From contig NZ_JAJJMM010000001.1 in NCBI RefSeq assembly GCF_020905295.1, forward strand, positions 248,001-312,000: 64,000 nucleotides of DNA, given 5' to 3'. Positions 51,880-59,851 of this stretch are shown piece by piece; position 1 is the first letter of the stretch; the number at the start of each line of letters is the position of its first letter. Position numbers and translations under genes: made by a program. The notes beneath the pieces were generated by a model that had not been told where the DNA came from, did no database searches, and saw nothing but the letters and a program-made list of their open reading frames with translations. The stretch comes from Flavobacterium piscisymbiosum. Lineage in GTDB: Bacteria; Bacteroidota; Bacteroidia; Flavobacteriales; Flavobacteriaceae.

Positions 51880-53356
51880 TTACGCTATCATTTTTTACAG
51901 AAACGGAATCTGTATTTGTTTTCCTGACGGCTTTCCGCTTATTAACGTCAGTTTCTCTATTTTCTCGCAATGCTTTATATTGCTCGTAACCTTTATTCAA
52001 TTGATCGTATAATAATTTACCTATAGCTTTTGCTCCGCGCTGGTTAAAGTGTGTGTAATCTTTATTGGCTTTTGCCGGCGATTCATCTACCCATTTTACC
52101 ATAGATCCGTCGCCTCCCATTAAAGTATACAGATTCACAAATCCGGATTCGGTTTCGAGTGCATATCTTTTTTGAGCTTTCATTAAAGGCACAACGGCAG
52201 AATCTGTTTTCATTTCCATATCATATTTTGTAGACTTATCAGCTGTTGAAATAATCAAAATAGAAACTCCCGGAAAAGATTCTTTTATTTTATTCACCGC
52301 TTTTGTCATTCCTCTTTGATACCATGAATAATTCTTGGTTCCGTAATTTAAAACGTTGGTTCCGTAATGCAAAATAACCAAATCGTATTTTAAGCTATTA
52401 TTGAATCCCTGCATTACATTGGCATTGAACATCGAAATTGGCAATCCTGAATTTCCTCTTTGTGAGAAATTATCAACGTGAACCCCAATTCCGTTATCAA
52501 AATTAAAGCCATAAATAGGAATTGAATCGGCATGAATGAAATTAGCTTTGAATGCTTTTATACTTCCTGAGCTTACTTTTAAGGTATTGATCAAATTGTT
52601 TGGGACAAGACTTTTTCGTAAAGTATCTTTTCCTATAATAAAATTCACATTTCCTTTTTTAGACGATCTTCCATAATATAATGTTGGATTATCTAAAGTT
52701 GTTGCGTATTTATTAAGACCTGCTTCGTATTGAACCCAGGTTGTATTTGCTTTATCATTTGCAAAAAACACATGGCCGTTTACTCCAAATGGACTAATAG
52801 GATTTTTGATATTTAAATACGATAGTGTTTTCCAGTTTTTAGAATAAGTAGATTTAACAGATCCTCTGGAAGCTGCAGATTCTGAAGTTATCGAAACAAA
52901 ACCAACACCGTTACCGCCAAAACGTTCCTGATAATTCGATCGAACATCCTGCACGATCAAATCTCCGTCTGTCATGGAATCTCCATAATAAGCGATCCTT
53001 ACTTTGGCTTGTGGATTCTTTTCAAGCTGATATAATTTTTCATAAAAAGAAATTAGGTATTGATATCCTTTATAATTATCAAAAGTTTCAGATGGAAATT
53101 CGATTCCCTCAGCAGCACCAAAAGTAATTTTTTCTCCTGCTTCCTTTTTTTCACTTTCAGAAATACTGTCTCCTTTTAGCGCCAACGAATCGTTTGCTAC
53201 AGATTCTAAAAGCAAACTATCAATAAGTACGTTTTTAGAATCTACTTTACTATCCGGAAAAATTTTATCAGGTAAGATTTGTTTAAATCCAATGAAAGCC
53301 ACGAATGCCAATGCTACAATTGCAAAAGACTGAAAAAAATAAGATTTTGTATTCAC
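51872..53356 (-). CDS. SGNH/GDSL hydrolase (AlgX/PatB-like partner)
   Basis: Envelope protein of 494 aa with a single N-terminal transmembrane helix (about 8-28) and a Ser/Asp-rich linker (35-90). The SGNH core shows block I YYGDSMTDGD with Ser127, a HYGTN block (about 330) and DYTHFNQRG (about 453-461) with the catalytic Asp-His. A beta-rich insertion lies between blocks I and III. The C-terminus is charged. It is the first gene of the SGNH-SGNH-MBOAT operon and is probably the membrane-tethered acetyl-handling partner. A -7 box (TATCTTTG, - strand) lies at 53438-53445. Confidence 0.85.
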   Translation of the reverse strand: MNTKSYFFQSFAIVALAFVAFIGFKQILPDKIFPDSKVDSKNVLIDSLLLESVANDSLALKGDSISESEKKEAGEKITFGAAEGIEFPSETFDNYKGYQYLISFYEKLYQLEKNPQAKVRIAYYGDSMTDGDLIVQDVRSNYQERFGGNGVGFVSITSESAASRGSVKSTYSKNWKTLSYLNIKNPISPFGVNGHVFFANDKANTTWVQYEAGLNKYATTLDNPTLYYGRSSKKGNVNFIIGKDTLRKSLVPNNLINTLKVSSGSIKAFKANFIHADSIPIYGFNFDNGIGVHVDNFSQRGNSGLPISMFNANVMQGFNNSLKYDLVILHYGTNVLNYGTKNYSWYQRGMTKAVNKIKESFPGVSILIISTADKSTKYDMEMKTDSAVVPLMKAQKRYALETESGFVNLYTLMGGDGSMVKWVDESPAKANKDYTHFNQRGAKAIGKLLYDQLNKGYEQYKALRENRETDVNKRKAVRKTNTDSVSVKNDSVND

Positions 53357-53704
53357 TAGTAGTTATAAATTTGAAGAAAGGATTAACTAATTTTTTTTAT
53401 CAAAATTTTCTGCCATTTCCTTATAAAAAAGTATGTGCAAAGATAGAATTAAACATTAATTTATGAATTATTTTTTTCATTAAAATAAAACAAAAAAAGA
53501 GGCTAGATGAATCTAACCTCTTTATCAAAAAAAAATAAAAAAAACAAAGTTAATGATTAACTAAATTTTAATGTATTGTATGATATAATATTGGCTCTCA
53601 AAGCTTAAAACCAAAGTCTTCAGTTCCACTAAAATCAGCATGAATAATTTTGTTTTCATTACGAAACTATTACGAAGAGTATATTATACCTCTTAAATAT
53701 TTTC
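53357..53704. other. Intergenic region between the SGNH operon and hmuY
   Basis: No gene. It holds the SGNH operon -7 box (53438-53445, - strand) and the hmuY terminator (53492-53524). The rest is AT-rich without recognised motifs. Confidence 0.5.
53492..53524 (-). terminator. Terminator of the hmuR-hmuY operon
   Basis: AAAGAGG..TAGA and TCTA..CCTCTTT arms with a T7 run on the - strand. It lies about 180 nt after the hmuY stop; no other - strand gene lies between. Confidence 0.7.
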
Positions 53705-54331
53705 TTAGAATGTTGTAGTACTATTTGCTTGGTAAGCAAAATTAAAAGTATAATATCTTGGTGTAGAATCTGCCGCTGGAGTTGCTGGTGCACCTTTATA
53801 ATAACTTAAGATTTCAAATTTTGCGTATTTTCCATCGTGAGTTTTAACAACAAAAACTTTTCCTGCAATAGGAGAAATTATAGTGTTTGCATAATTATAC
53901 CATCCTTGTCCGGCTACTGCAGGAATTGAGTAAACTGTAGCTGCATCTTGTTTAAAAGTACTTGCTGCAGGAAATGTCGTCACAGCTCCAAAAGTGTTAG
54001 AAACAGTACTAATAGCTCCAGATCCTGTTCTTGCTGGTTCACCTGAATCATCAACGTTGACTTTAACTCCTCCGTTTACAATAATAACCGTTCCACGAAA
54101 AGCGATATCCCATTTGTCGGTAGTAACAATTTTGTTTTCAGAGAAACTGAATCTCGTAAATTCACCACTCGCCGCTCCTGCTTGTCCTCCTCCTGTTTGT
54201 GGAGCATTAAGATCTGAAACTTTTGTTGTTACAACTACTTCAGTAGTTGTGTCTTTATCATCATCACTGCTACAAGATGCAGTAAAAAGTACTAGTGCTA
54301 AAAGCGAAAGTTTTAAAAAATTTGTTTTCAT
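53705..54331 (-). CDS. hmuY: HmuY family haem-binding lipoprotein
   Basis: Surface or periplasmic haem-binding protein of 208 aa. It has a lipobox ending in Cys20 (LFTASCSSDDD), then a beta-rich domain with the family segments SGEFTRFSFSENKIVTTDKWDIAFRGT (about 55-81), GWYNYAN and KVFVVKTHDGKYAKFEILSYY (about 157-177). In Porphyromonas HmuY captures haem through two His; which residues act here cannot be told. It lies 29 nt downstream of the haem receptor gene on the same strand, so the two form an operon. Confidence 0.88.
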   Translation of the reverse strand: MKTNFLKLSLLALVLFTASCSSDDDKDTTTEVVVTTKVSDLNAPQTGGGQAGAASGEFTRFSFSENKIVTTDKWDIAFRGTVIIVNGGVKVNVDDSGEPARTGSGAISTVSNTFGAVTTFPAASTFKQDAATVYSIPAVAGQGWYNYANTIISPIAGKVFVVKTHDGKYAKFEILSYYKGAPATPAADSTPRYYTFNFAYQANSTTTF

Positions 54332-54360
54332 AGTAATGGTATTTAAATAATTGTTGATTT

Positions 54361-56427
54361 TTAAAAATTGTATTGAATTCGTGCATAAATCTGCCTTCCT
54401 GAAAGACTAGGAATTTGGCCAGGATCTGTGTAATCAAATAAATTATTAGCTCCGGCCTGAAGCATGAATTTATCCATAATGTATTTTGAGGCTGATAAAT
54501 TTGCTATAAAATAATCTCCTATAAAATTGTCGTAATTGTCGAGAATTCCGTTTCCATTGGTGTCAAACAGTCCGTATTTGCTTCGATAAAGAACACGCAA
54601 GTTGATGTCTGTTTTAATTGACGGGATGGCATAAGCAAATTTAATATTGGCAGTATGTTTGGATCTGTTGTATAAACCGAAATAGTCTGATTTATCAATT
54701 TTAATTGTTTGCAAATCAGAATTCCTGATATATTGATGCTCTTCAAAATTATCAACAACTGATTTGTCTTTGGCAGTTAAATATTGGTAGCCAAGCGAAA
54801 CTGAAAATTCTTTCGTAAAATCATAAGCAGAATTAAACTCTAAACCATAAGTAAAAACTTTACTGTAATTGAAGTAGCTAAAAATGTTTTGTCCATTTTT
54901 TTTGGTAGCAACAACACCTGTATCAATTAAATCGCTTATAGTATTGTAGAAAGCATTTAGTTCTATTTTAAGTTTGTTTTTTTTATAATATCCTCCAAAA
55001 TTAAAATTGATAGAGCTTTCCGGCTTCAGGGGTTCATCAAAATTGATTCCCGCTACTCGAAACGAAAGTAAATCCTGGTTTGCAAATTCATCTAATCGGG
55101 CTTCGGCTACATTATATCCTAAAACAGTATATCCTACTGATGGATTTGTAAAATCAAAATACAACTGACGGAAATCTGGTGCTTTGTACCCGTATCCTAC
55201 TGAACCTTTAAGAGAAAAACTGTTAGTGAATTTATAATTTACGGCTAATTTTGGACTAAATTGTGATGCATATTCGCTATGATTATCATATCTGAATCCG
55301 GCAAGAATATTTAATTTTTCGGTAGGATTATAATCATATTGCAGATAAACATATTGCGAATTAAACTTTACATTACTAGCAAAATAAGTACGATCTAAAG
55401 TTTCGTAATTCAATCCGGCTCCTGCTGTTAATTTATCTTTATTTATAGACCAGGTTGTTCTTATTTCTGGTCTTACAAGCCACTGATTGTAATAGGTTTT
55501 ATCAAAAAGTACATTATCCGGATTATTCAAAAATGCATCATTTTTATAATTGGTCGCATATAATTCGTATTCCCAGTATAATCTGGAATTCCATCTGTGT
55601 TCTACTTTAATTTGCGAGTTCCACTCATTTTCTTTTGCATCACCTTCATATCTTTCAGATTCAATTAAAGCTCTATTATCGATCTTTTGATTAAAAAAAC
55701 GATTACTAAAAGTTAGTTTAAGGTTTTCTGAAAAATCGTAATATATTTTAGGCTGAATTGTGGTATTATGATATTTTTCTACATTCTTTAACCATGTACT
55801 TTTATCTAAGTCAAATCCGTCGGTCGAATAAAAATTAGCAAATAAATTGGCAGCAAATTTTTTCTTTTTCCAAAGTAAATTAGCGTTTGCATCATTGGTA
55901 TTAAAAGTACCGTATCGATAAGAAAGATTACCTGAAAACATATCTTTTTTAGGTCTTTTTGTAATTACGTTGATTACTCCGCCCATTGCTTCTGAACCGT
56001 ACAACGCCGATGACGCTCCTTTTACAATTTCGATTCTCTCTATATTTCCAACAGATATTCTTGATAAATCCAAAACTCCTGAACTTCTACCTACAAGAGG
56101 AACTCCATCAATAAGAATCATGGTATATGCCGCATCTAAACCCTGAATCTGAACACCTTCAAACCCGCTTTCATCCGGAATTAAAATAATTCCCGTTTGT
56201 TCGTTTAGAATTTCATTTAATCTTGTAACTCCTGATTTTATAATTGCTTCAGATGTAATAACTGTCATAGGTAACGGCAAAGACGAAAGTACTCTTTCGG
56301 TTCTTGTAGCTGTTGTAACCGTTACCTCCGACAATTCATTTGTCTTAGTACTATCTTTTTGCATTTCCTGTCCAACAGAAATCTGAGAAAAAAGGATAAC
56401 TGCAAAAAGGGTAAATTTTATTTTCAT
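54361..56427 (-). CDS. hmuR: TonB-dependent haem receptor (HmuR-like)
   Basis: Outer-membrane receptor of 688 aa for haem import driven by TonB. It has a signal peptide (1-19), a plug domain (about 45-155, including NEILNEQTGIILIPDESGFE, GLDAAYTMILIDGVPL and VKGASSALYGSEAMGGVINV) and a 22-strand barrel ending in Phe (YARIQYNF). No carboxypeptidase-like N-terminal domain, unlike SusC. The neighbouring hmuY and the operator-like sequence upstream support a haem/iron-regulated uptake locus. Ligand is inferred from the neighbour. Confidence 0.88.
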   Translation of the reverse strand: MKIKFTLFAVILFSQISVGQEMQKDSTKTNELSEVTVTTATRTERVLSSLPLPMTVITSEAIIKSGVTRLNEILNEQTGIILIPDESGFEGVQIQGLDAAYTMILIDGVPLVGRSSGVLDLSRISVGNIERIEIVKGASSALYGSEAMGGVINVITKRPKKDMFSGNLSYRYGTFNTNDANANLLWKKKKFAANLFANFYSTDGFDLDKSTWLKNVEKYHNTTIQPKIYYDFSENLKLTFSNRFFNQKIDNRALIESERYEGDAKENEWNSQIKVEHRWNSRLYWEYELYATNYKNDAFLNNPDNVLFDKTYYNQWLVRPEIRTTWSINKDKLTAGAGLNYETLDRTYFASNVKFNSQYVYLQYDYNPTEKLNILAGFRYDNHSEYASQFSPKLAVNYKFTNSFSLKGSVGYGYKAPDFRQLYFDFTNPSVGYTVLGYNVAEARLDEFANQDLLSFRVAGINFDEPLKPESSINFNFGGYYKKNKLKIELNAFYNTISDLIDTGVVATKKNGQNIFSYFNYSKVFTYGLEFNSAYDFTKEFSVSLGYQYLTAKDKSVVDNFEEHQYIRNSDLQTIKIDKSDYFGLYNRSKHTANIKFAYAIPSIKTDINLRVLYRSKYGLFDTNGNGILDNYDNFIGDYFIANLSASKYIMDKFMLQAGANNLFDYTDPGQIPSLSGRQIYARIQYNF

Positions 56428-56454
56428 TATTTTTATTCAGTCTTAATAATGGTG

Positions 56455-56503
56455 CAAATATATAAACTATTTTTATTTGTTCTAAATAAATTATATATAT
56501 TTG
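56455..56503. promoter_or_regulatory. Divergent promoter/operator region of the haem locus
   Basis: Two -7 boxes face opposite ways: TATATTTG at 56462-56455 (- strand, hmuR) and TATATTTG at 56496-56503 (+ strand, DUF6607 gene, with TTTG 16 nt upstream at 56476-56479). Between them is a perfect 6-5-6 palindrome TTATTT-GTTCT-AAATAA (56473-56489), placed to block both promoters. An iron- or haem-responsive repressor site is plausible. Confidence 0.55.
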
Positions 56504-56532
56504 CGAAAATTAAAAAAACAAAAAAATAAGTT

Positions 56533-57435
56533 ATGATTTCAAAAAACCTCTATTTTTCAGCCGTTATGGCTTTGACTTGTAGCCTTGGTTTCAGTCAGGA
56601 TAAAAAGCAACAAGACATTAAATCAATCAAATCTATGTGCGGTTGCTACGAAGTGAAGTTTAATTTTACAGAAACTTTTCAATATCCTAAAGATTCTCTT
56701 ACTTACAAACCTTCAGAAACGAAACATGAATCTGCTTTAGAATGGGTAGAGCTATTAGAAGACACTCCTAATAAAATTGTAATGCAACACTTATTAATCG
56801 TAAGTGACGATATGATCATCAAACAATGGAGACAAGATTGGTTATATGAAAACACTGATTTATACTCATTCGACAAAGGAAGTTCCTGGAAATATAAAAA
56901 ACTGGACAAAAAAGCCGTAAAAGGTCAATGGACTCAAAAAGTATATCAGGTAGACGATAGTCCGCGTTATGAAGGATCATCTACATGGGTACACGTAGAC
57001 GGACAAGATTATTGGGCAAACGTTGCTGATGCTCCTCTACCTAGAAGAGAGCAAACAAAACGTAATGACTATAATGTTTTAAAAAGAAGAAACATTCACG
57101 AAATTACTGCTACAGGATGGAACCATGAGCAAGACAATGATAAATTGATTCGCGATGAAAGCGGAAAAGATGTTTTGTTAGCGCAAGAAAAAGGTATGGA
57201 TGTTTACACTAAAGTAGCAGACATTAAATGTATCGCAGGACAAAAATGGTGGAAGGAAAATAATGCGCTTTGGAAAAATGTTCGTGACAAATGGCAAACG
57301 CTTTTTGACAGACATAAAGACTTAAACCTGGAAGCTAAAGTAGATAGAAAAGCTCTTTACTCTCTTTTGTTCGATTTAAAACCAACTGCTACAAAAGCAG
57401 AATCAGATGCTATTATCGACAAATTTGTAAAATAA
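56533..57435 (+). CDS. DUF6607 family protein
   Basis: Exported protein of 300 aa with a signal peptide (1-20). It carries a conserved-looking MCGCYEV segment (about 36-42), several Trp-rich stretches (KQWRQDWLYEN, KWWKENNALWKNVRDKWQ) and a C-terminal helix region. It matches my memory of DUF6607 proteins, which often stand beside HmuY/TonB receptor genes. Function unknown; given the divergent promoter shared with hmuR, a role in haem or iron handling is inferred. It ends at a bidirectional terminator. Confidence 0.82.
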   Translation: MISKNLYFSAVMALTCSLGFSQDKKQQDIKSIKSMCGCYEVKFNFTETFQYPKDSLTYKPSETKHESALEWVELLEDTPNKIVMQHLLIVSDDMIIKQWRQDWLYENTDLYSFDKGSSWKYKKLDKKAVKGQWTQKVYQVDDSPRYEGSSTWVHVDGQDYWANVADAPLPRREQTKRNDYNVLKRRNIHEITATGWNHEQDNDKLIRDESGKDVLLAQEKGMDVYTKVADIKCIAGQKWWKENNALWKNVRDKWQTLFDRHKDLNLEAKVDRKALYSLLFDLKPTATKAESDAIIDKFVK

Positions 57436-57454
57436 AAATATTTGTGTTAGTTAT

Positions 57455-57491
57455 AAAAAAGCCGATAGTTTTAGGACTATCGGCTTTTTTT
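57455..57491. terminator. Bidirectional terminator
   Basis: AAAAGCCGATAGT and ACTATCGGCTTTT form a 13-bp stem with A and T runs on either side, between convergent genes. Confidence 0.88.
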
Positions 57492-57534
57492 GTAATTAAC
57501 TATAATGTTTCGAAACTCTTTACTAGCGAGAATA

Positions 57535-58245
57535 TTAACTTGGATCCACGCATTCAGAATATGTGATAATGTGTTTCACTAAGTCAGTCCATATGATTTC
57601 TTTATATTCAGAAATTACTTTGTCACAACTTCCCCACAATGGAACAAACTCTTTTTTATAATCTTTTTTCTTTAAAAGAAATGCTGGAGAATCTTTTTTA
57701 GCCACATAATATGATTTTAAATCTCCTCCCAAAAATTTAACACCTCCAACTCCTAATGAAGTCGTTTGCTTAGCATAAGGATCACAGTATACTTTGAATT
57801 CTTTGCTAAATGTAGGATTAAGAAGCTGCATTAGTAATTTACTGTCTTTCTTTTTAACTTTTACATCTGCTGTTTCAAAATAAGCGTAACCTTGATTTAA
57901 AAAATCTTCATTTAATTTTTGATCATTCCATTTTTTAAAATTTGACGCAAAACTCATTTTTTTACCTAAATTATCAAGTCCGCTTGGCGGCAAATACATA
58001 AACTTAATATCTTTTGGTTTCAGTTTATGCTTTTTGCCTGTACCATCTTGTAATTTGATATACTCAATTAGTCCTTTATCTCTATCAATGTCTTTGATCG
58101 TTCCGTTGATTTCTGTTCCATCTGCCAACGTTATATAAGCTGTTTTACTATGAGAAAACCCATAAGAAGGCGAAATTAATTCTTGCGCATTCATTTTACA
58201 ACATAGTAAAAGAAATATTAGTGTCAAAAAAGATCTTTTAATCAT
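57535..58245 (-). CDS. Secreted protein of unknown function
   Basis: Exported protein of 236 aa with a signal peptide (1-20, LTLIFLLLCCKMNAQ). The mature part begins with a beta-rich region (TAYITLADGTEINGTIKDID, about 33-52) resembling small barrel or SH3-like folds and ends in a helical, cysteine-containing region (CDKVISEYKEIIW). I do not recognise a family. It lies downstream of SusD (160-nt gap) on the same strand and may or may not be part of that unit. No enzymatic motif is visible. Confidence 0.7.
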   Translation of the reverse strand: MIKRSFLTLIFLLLCCKMNAQELISPSYGFSHSKTAYITLADGTEINGTIKDIDRDKGLIEYIKLQDGTGKKHKLKPKDIKFMYLPPSGLDNLGKKMSFASNFKKWNDQKLNEDFLNQGYAYFETADVKVKKKDSKLLMQLLNPTFSKEFKVYCDPYAKQTTSLGVGGVKFLGGDLKSYYVAKKDSPAFLLKKKDYKKEFVPLWGSCDKVISEYKEIIWTDLVKHIITYSECVDPS

Positions 58246-58405
58246 TTTTTAGTTTTTTAAGTTTTTTGCCTACTCTTACGATTTTCGGCTTCTCGTTTTT
58301 TTAAATAGTCACATGAGTTTCTATGTTAACAATAGGAATATTTTAAAATAATTAATTTAAAAAGTCGGTAAACTTTGAGGATTATCGCCCTATTATTTAA
58401 GAACA

Positions 58406-59848
58406 TTACAATGGGTTTTGAACCATTAAAGGATTTGCATCGATCTCCGCTTGTGGCATTTGAAAAATAAATTTATTATCTCCTACGGGAATATTAAATC
58501 TACCAAACTCTGGATGATTTGTACCTGAATAATCTCTTACAAGAGGAACTCCCAAACGCTTCATATCATACCAAGCACAACCTTCACCCCACAATTCAAT
58601 TCTCTTTTGAAGAATAATTTCATTAATTAAATTGCTTCCGGAATTAGTAGATAAAACATAAGCAGGATCTCTAGTTACAGTTATTTCATACAATACTTTC
58701 TTTGCATTTGCCTCGTCTCCAGATCTAGCAAGAGCTTCAGCTTCTATGTAATACATTTCAGATGATCTTAAATAAATATAACTACCCCCATCAATTGTTG
58801 GATCTCTAAATTTTATATTAGCATATACCGGAAGCTTTGTATAAACCTCATTTCCATCTGGACCAACAAAAGCTTTTTTTCTAAAATCAGTATTTGAAAT
58901 ATTTTCATATAATCTTTTATCAATATTTTTGAAAATTCCATTTCCACCTGCATAACCAGAAGGATTTGTATTATCAAAGTGACTAAAGAAATTTGCCACA
59001 AAAGTTGAAATGGAAGAATTCAATGTTGCTCCCCACATCGTTTCATTTGATTTTGTTACTGAAAAACCAGACAACCACTCTGCTTCACTAAGCAAAGTAT
59101 AATTTTCTCTTGCTAAATGTGCTGTGTTTGCCGCTTCTGAATATTTTCCCATTTCCAAATAGACTTGTGCTAAAAATGCCTGAGCAACACTACGATCAAC
59201 TGAATCATTATTTAAACGCTTATAATCTTTTAATAATTCAATTGATTCTTGCAAATCACTTTCAATTACAGTATATACTTCATTAACAGTTGATCTTGCC
59301 TTTCCTTCCAACGCTACTTCTTTATAAAGAGGTACGCATAATTCCGAATCGTTATTTACGTATGTAGGGCCATAAGTACGAGCGAGCATAAAATAGAAAT
59401 ACCCTCTTAATGCTAAAGCCTGTCCTCTAATCATTTTTAATTCTTGATCTGTTGTACCAGAAGGTATCGCTATTAAGACGGTATTAGCAGCTTTAATTTG
59501 AGAATAATAAGTAACCCAAACTAATCTAGATCTAGTATTAGTTTGCTGTCTTCCTAAATAATTATAAAAATTTGAGTACCAGCTTGATTTCGTCATAAGC
59601 ATGTCATTAGACATCATATCCATTGCTGAAAGAACAGATTTATGTCCATAATCTTCATGACTTCCCGGTATTGAAAGGCCATAGGATCTTAATGCTGCAT
59701 AAATTCCACTTATTAATGCCTGATTCGCCGAGGCAGAGGTTGCAAGCTGGTCGCCATTTATTGTAGATTTTGGTATTGTATCCAAAAAATCTTTTTCGCA
59801 ACTTGTAAAAAGTACAACACAAAGTGCTATTACTACTATCTTTTTCAT
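58406..59848 (-). CDS. SusD/RagB family outer-membrane lipoprotein
   Basis: Surface glycan- or peptide-binding lipoprotein of 480 aa partnering a SusC-type receptor. The lipobox FTSC places lipidated Cys at residue 17. SusD blocks are FLDTIPKSTI after the Cys, a TPR-like helical region with RGQALALRGYFYFMLARTYGP (about 143-163), YTVIESDLQESIELL and the C-terminal LRSSEMYYIEAEALARSG (about 353-370) and RRELWGEGCAWYDMKRLG-type end (QKRIELWGEGCAWYDMKRL). It starts 3 nt after the SusC stop. No glycoside hydrolase or sulfatase gene is nearby, so the ligand class is open. Confidence 0.94.
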   Translation of the reverse strand: MKKIVVIALCVVLFTSCEKDFLDTIPKSTINGDQLATSASANQALISGIYAALRSYGLSIPGSHEDYGHKSVLSAMDMMSNDMLMTKSSWYSNFYNYLGRQQTNTRSRLVWVTYYSQIKAANTVLIAIPSGTTDQELKMIRGQALALRGYFYFMLARTYGPTYVNNDSELCVPLYKEVALEGKARSTVNEVYTVIESDLQESIELLKDYKRLNNDSVDRSVAQAFLAQVYLEMGKYSEAANTAHLARENYTLLSEAEWLSGFSVTKSNETMWGATLNSSISTFVANFFSHFDNTNPSGYAGGNGIFKNIDKRLYENISNTDFRKKAFVGPDGNEVYTKLPVYANIKFRDPTIDGGSYIYLRSSEMYYIEAEALARSGDEANAKKVLYEITVTRDPAYVLSTNSGSNLINEIILQKRIELWGEGCAWYDMKRLGVPLVRDYSGTNHPEFGRFNIPVGDNKFIFQMPQAEIDANPLMVQNPL

Positions 59849-59851
59849 AAT

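Noticed and set aside
53705..54331. Reading the 208-aa lipoprotein as a generic hypothetical
   Set aside because: The SGEFTRFSF...KWDIAFRGT and KYAKFEILSYY segments and the adjacent receptor fit HmuY well.
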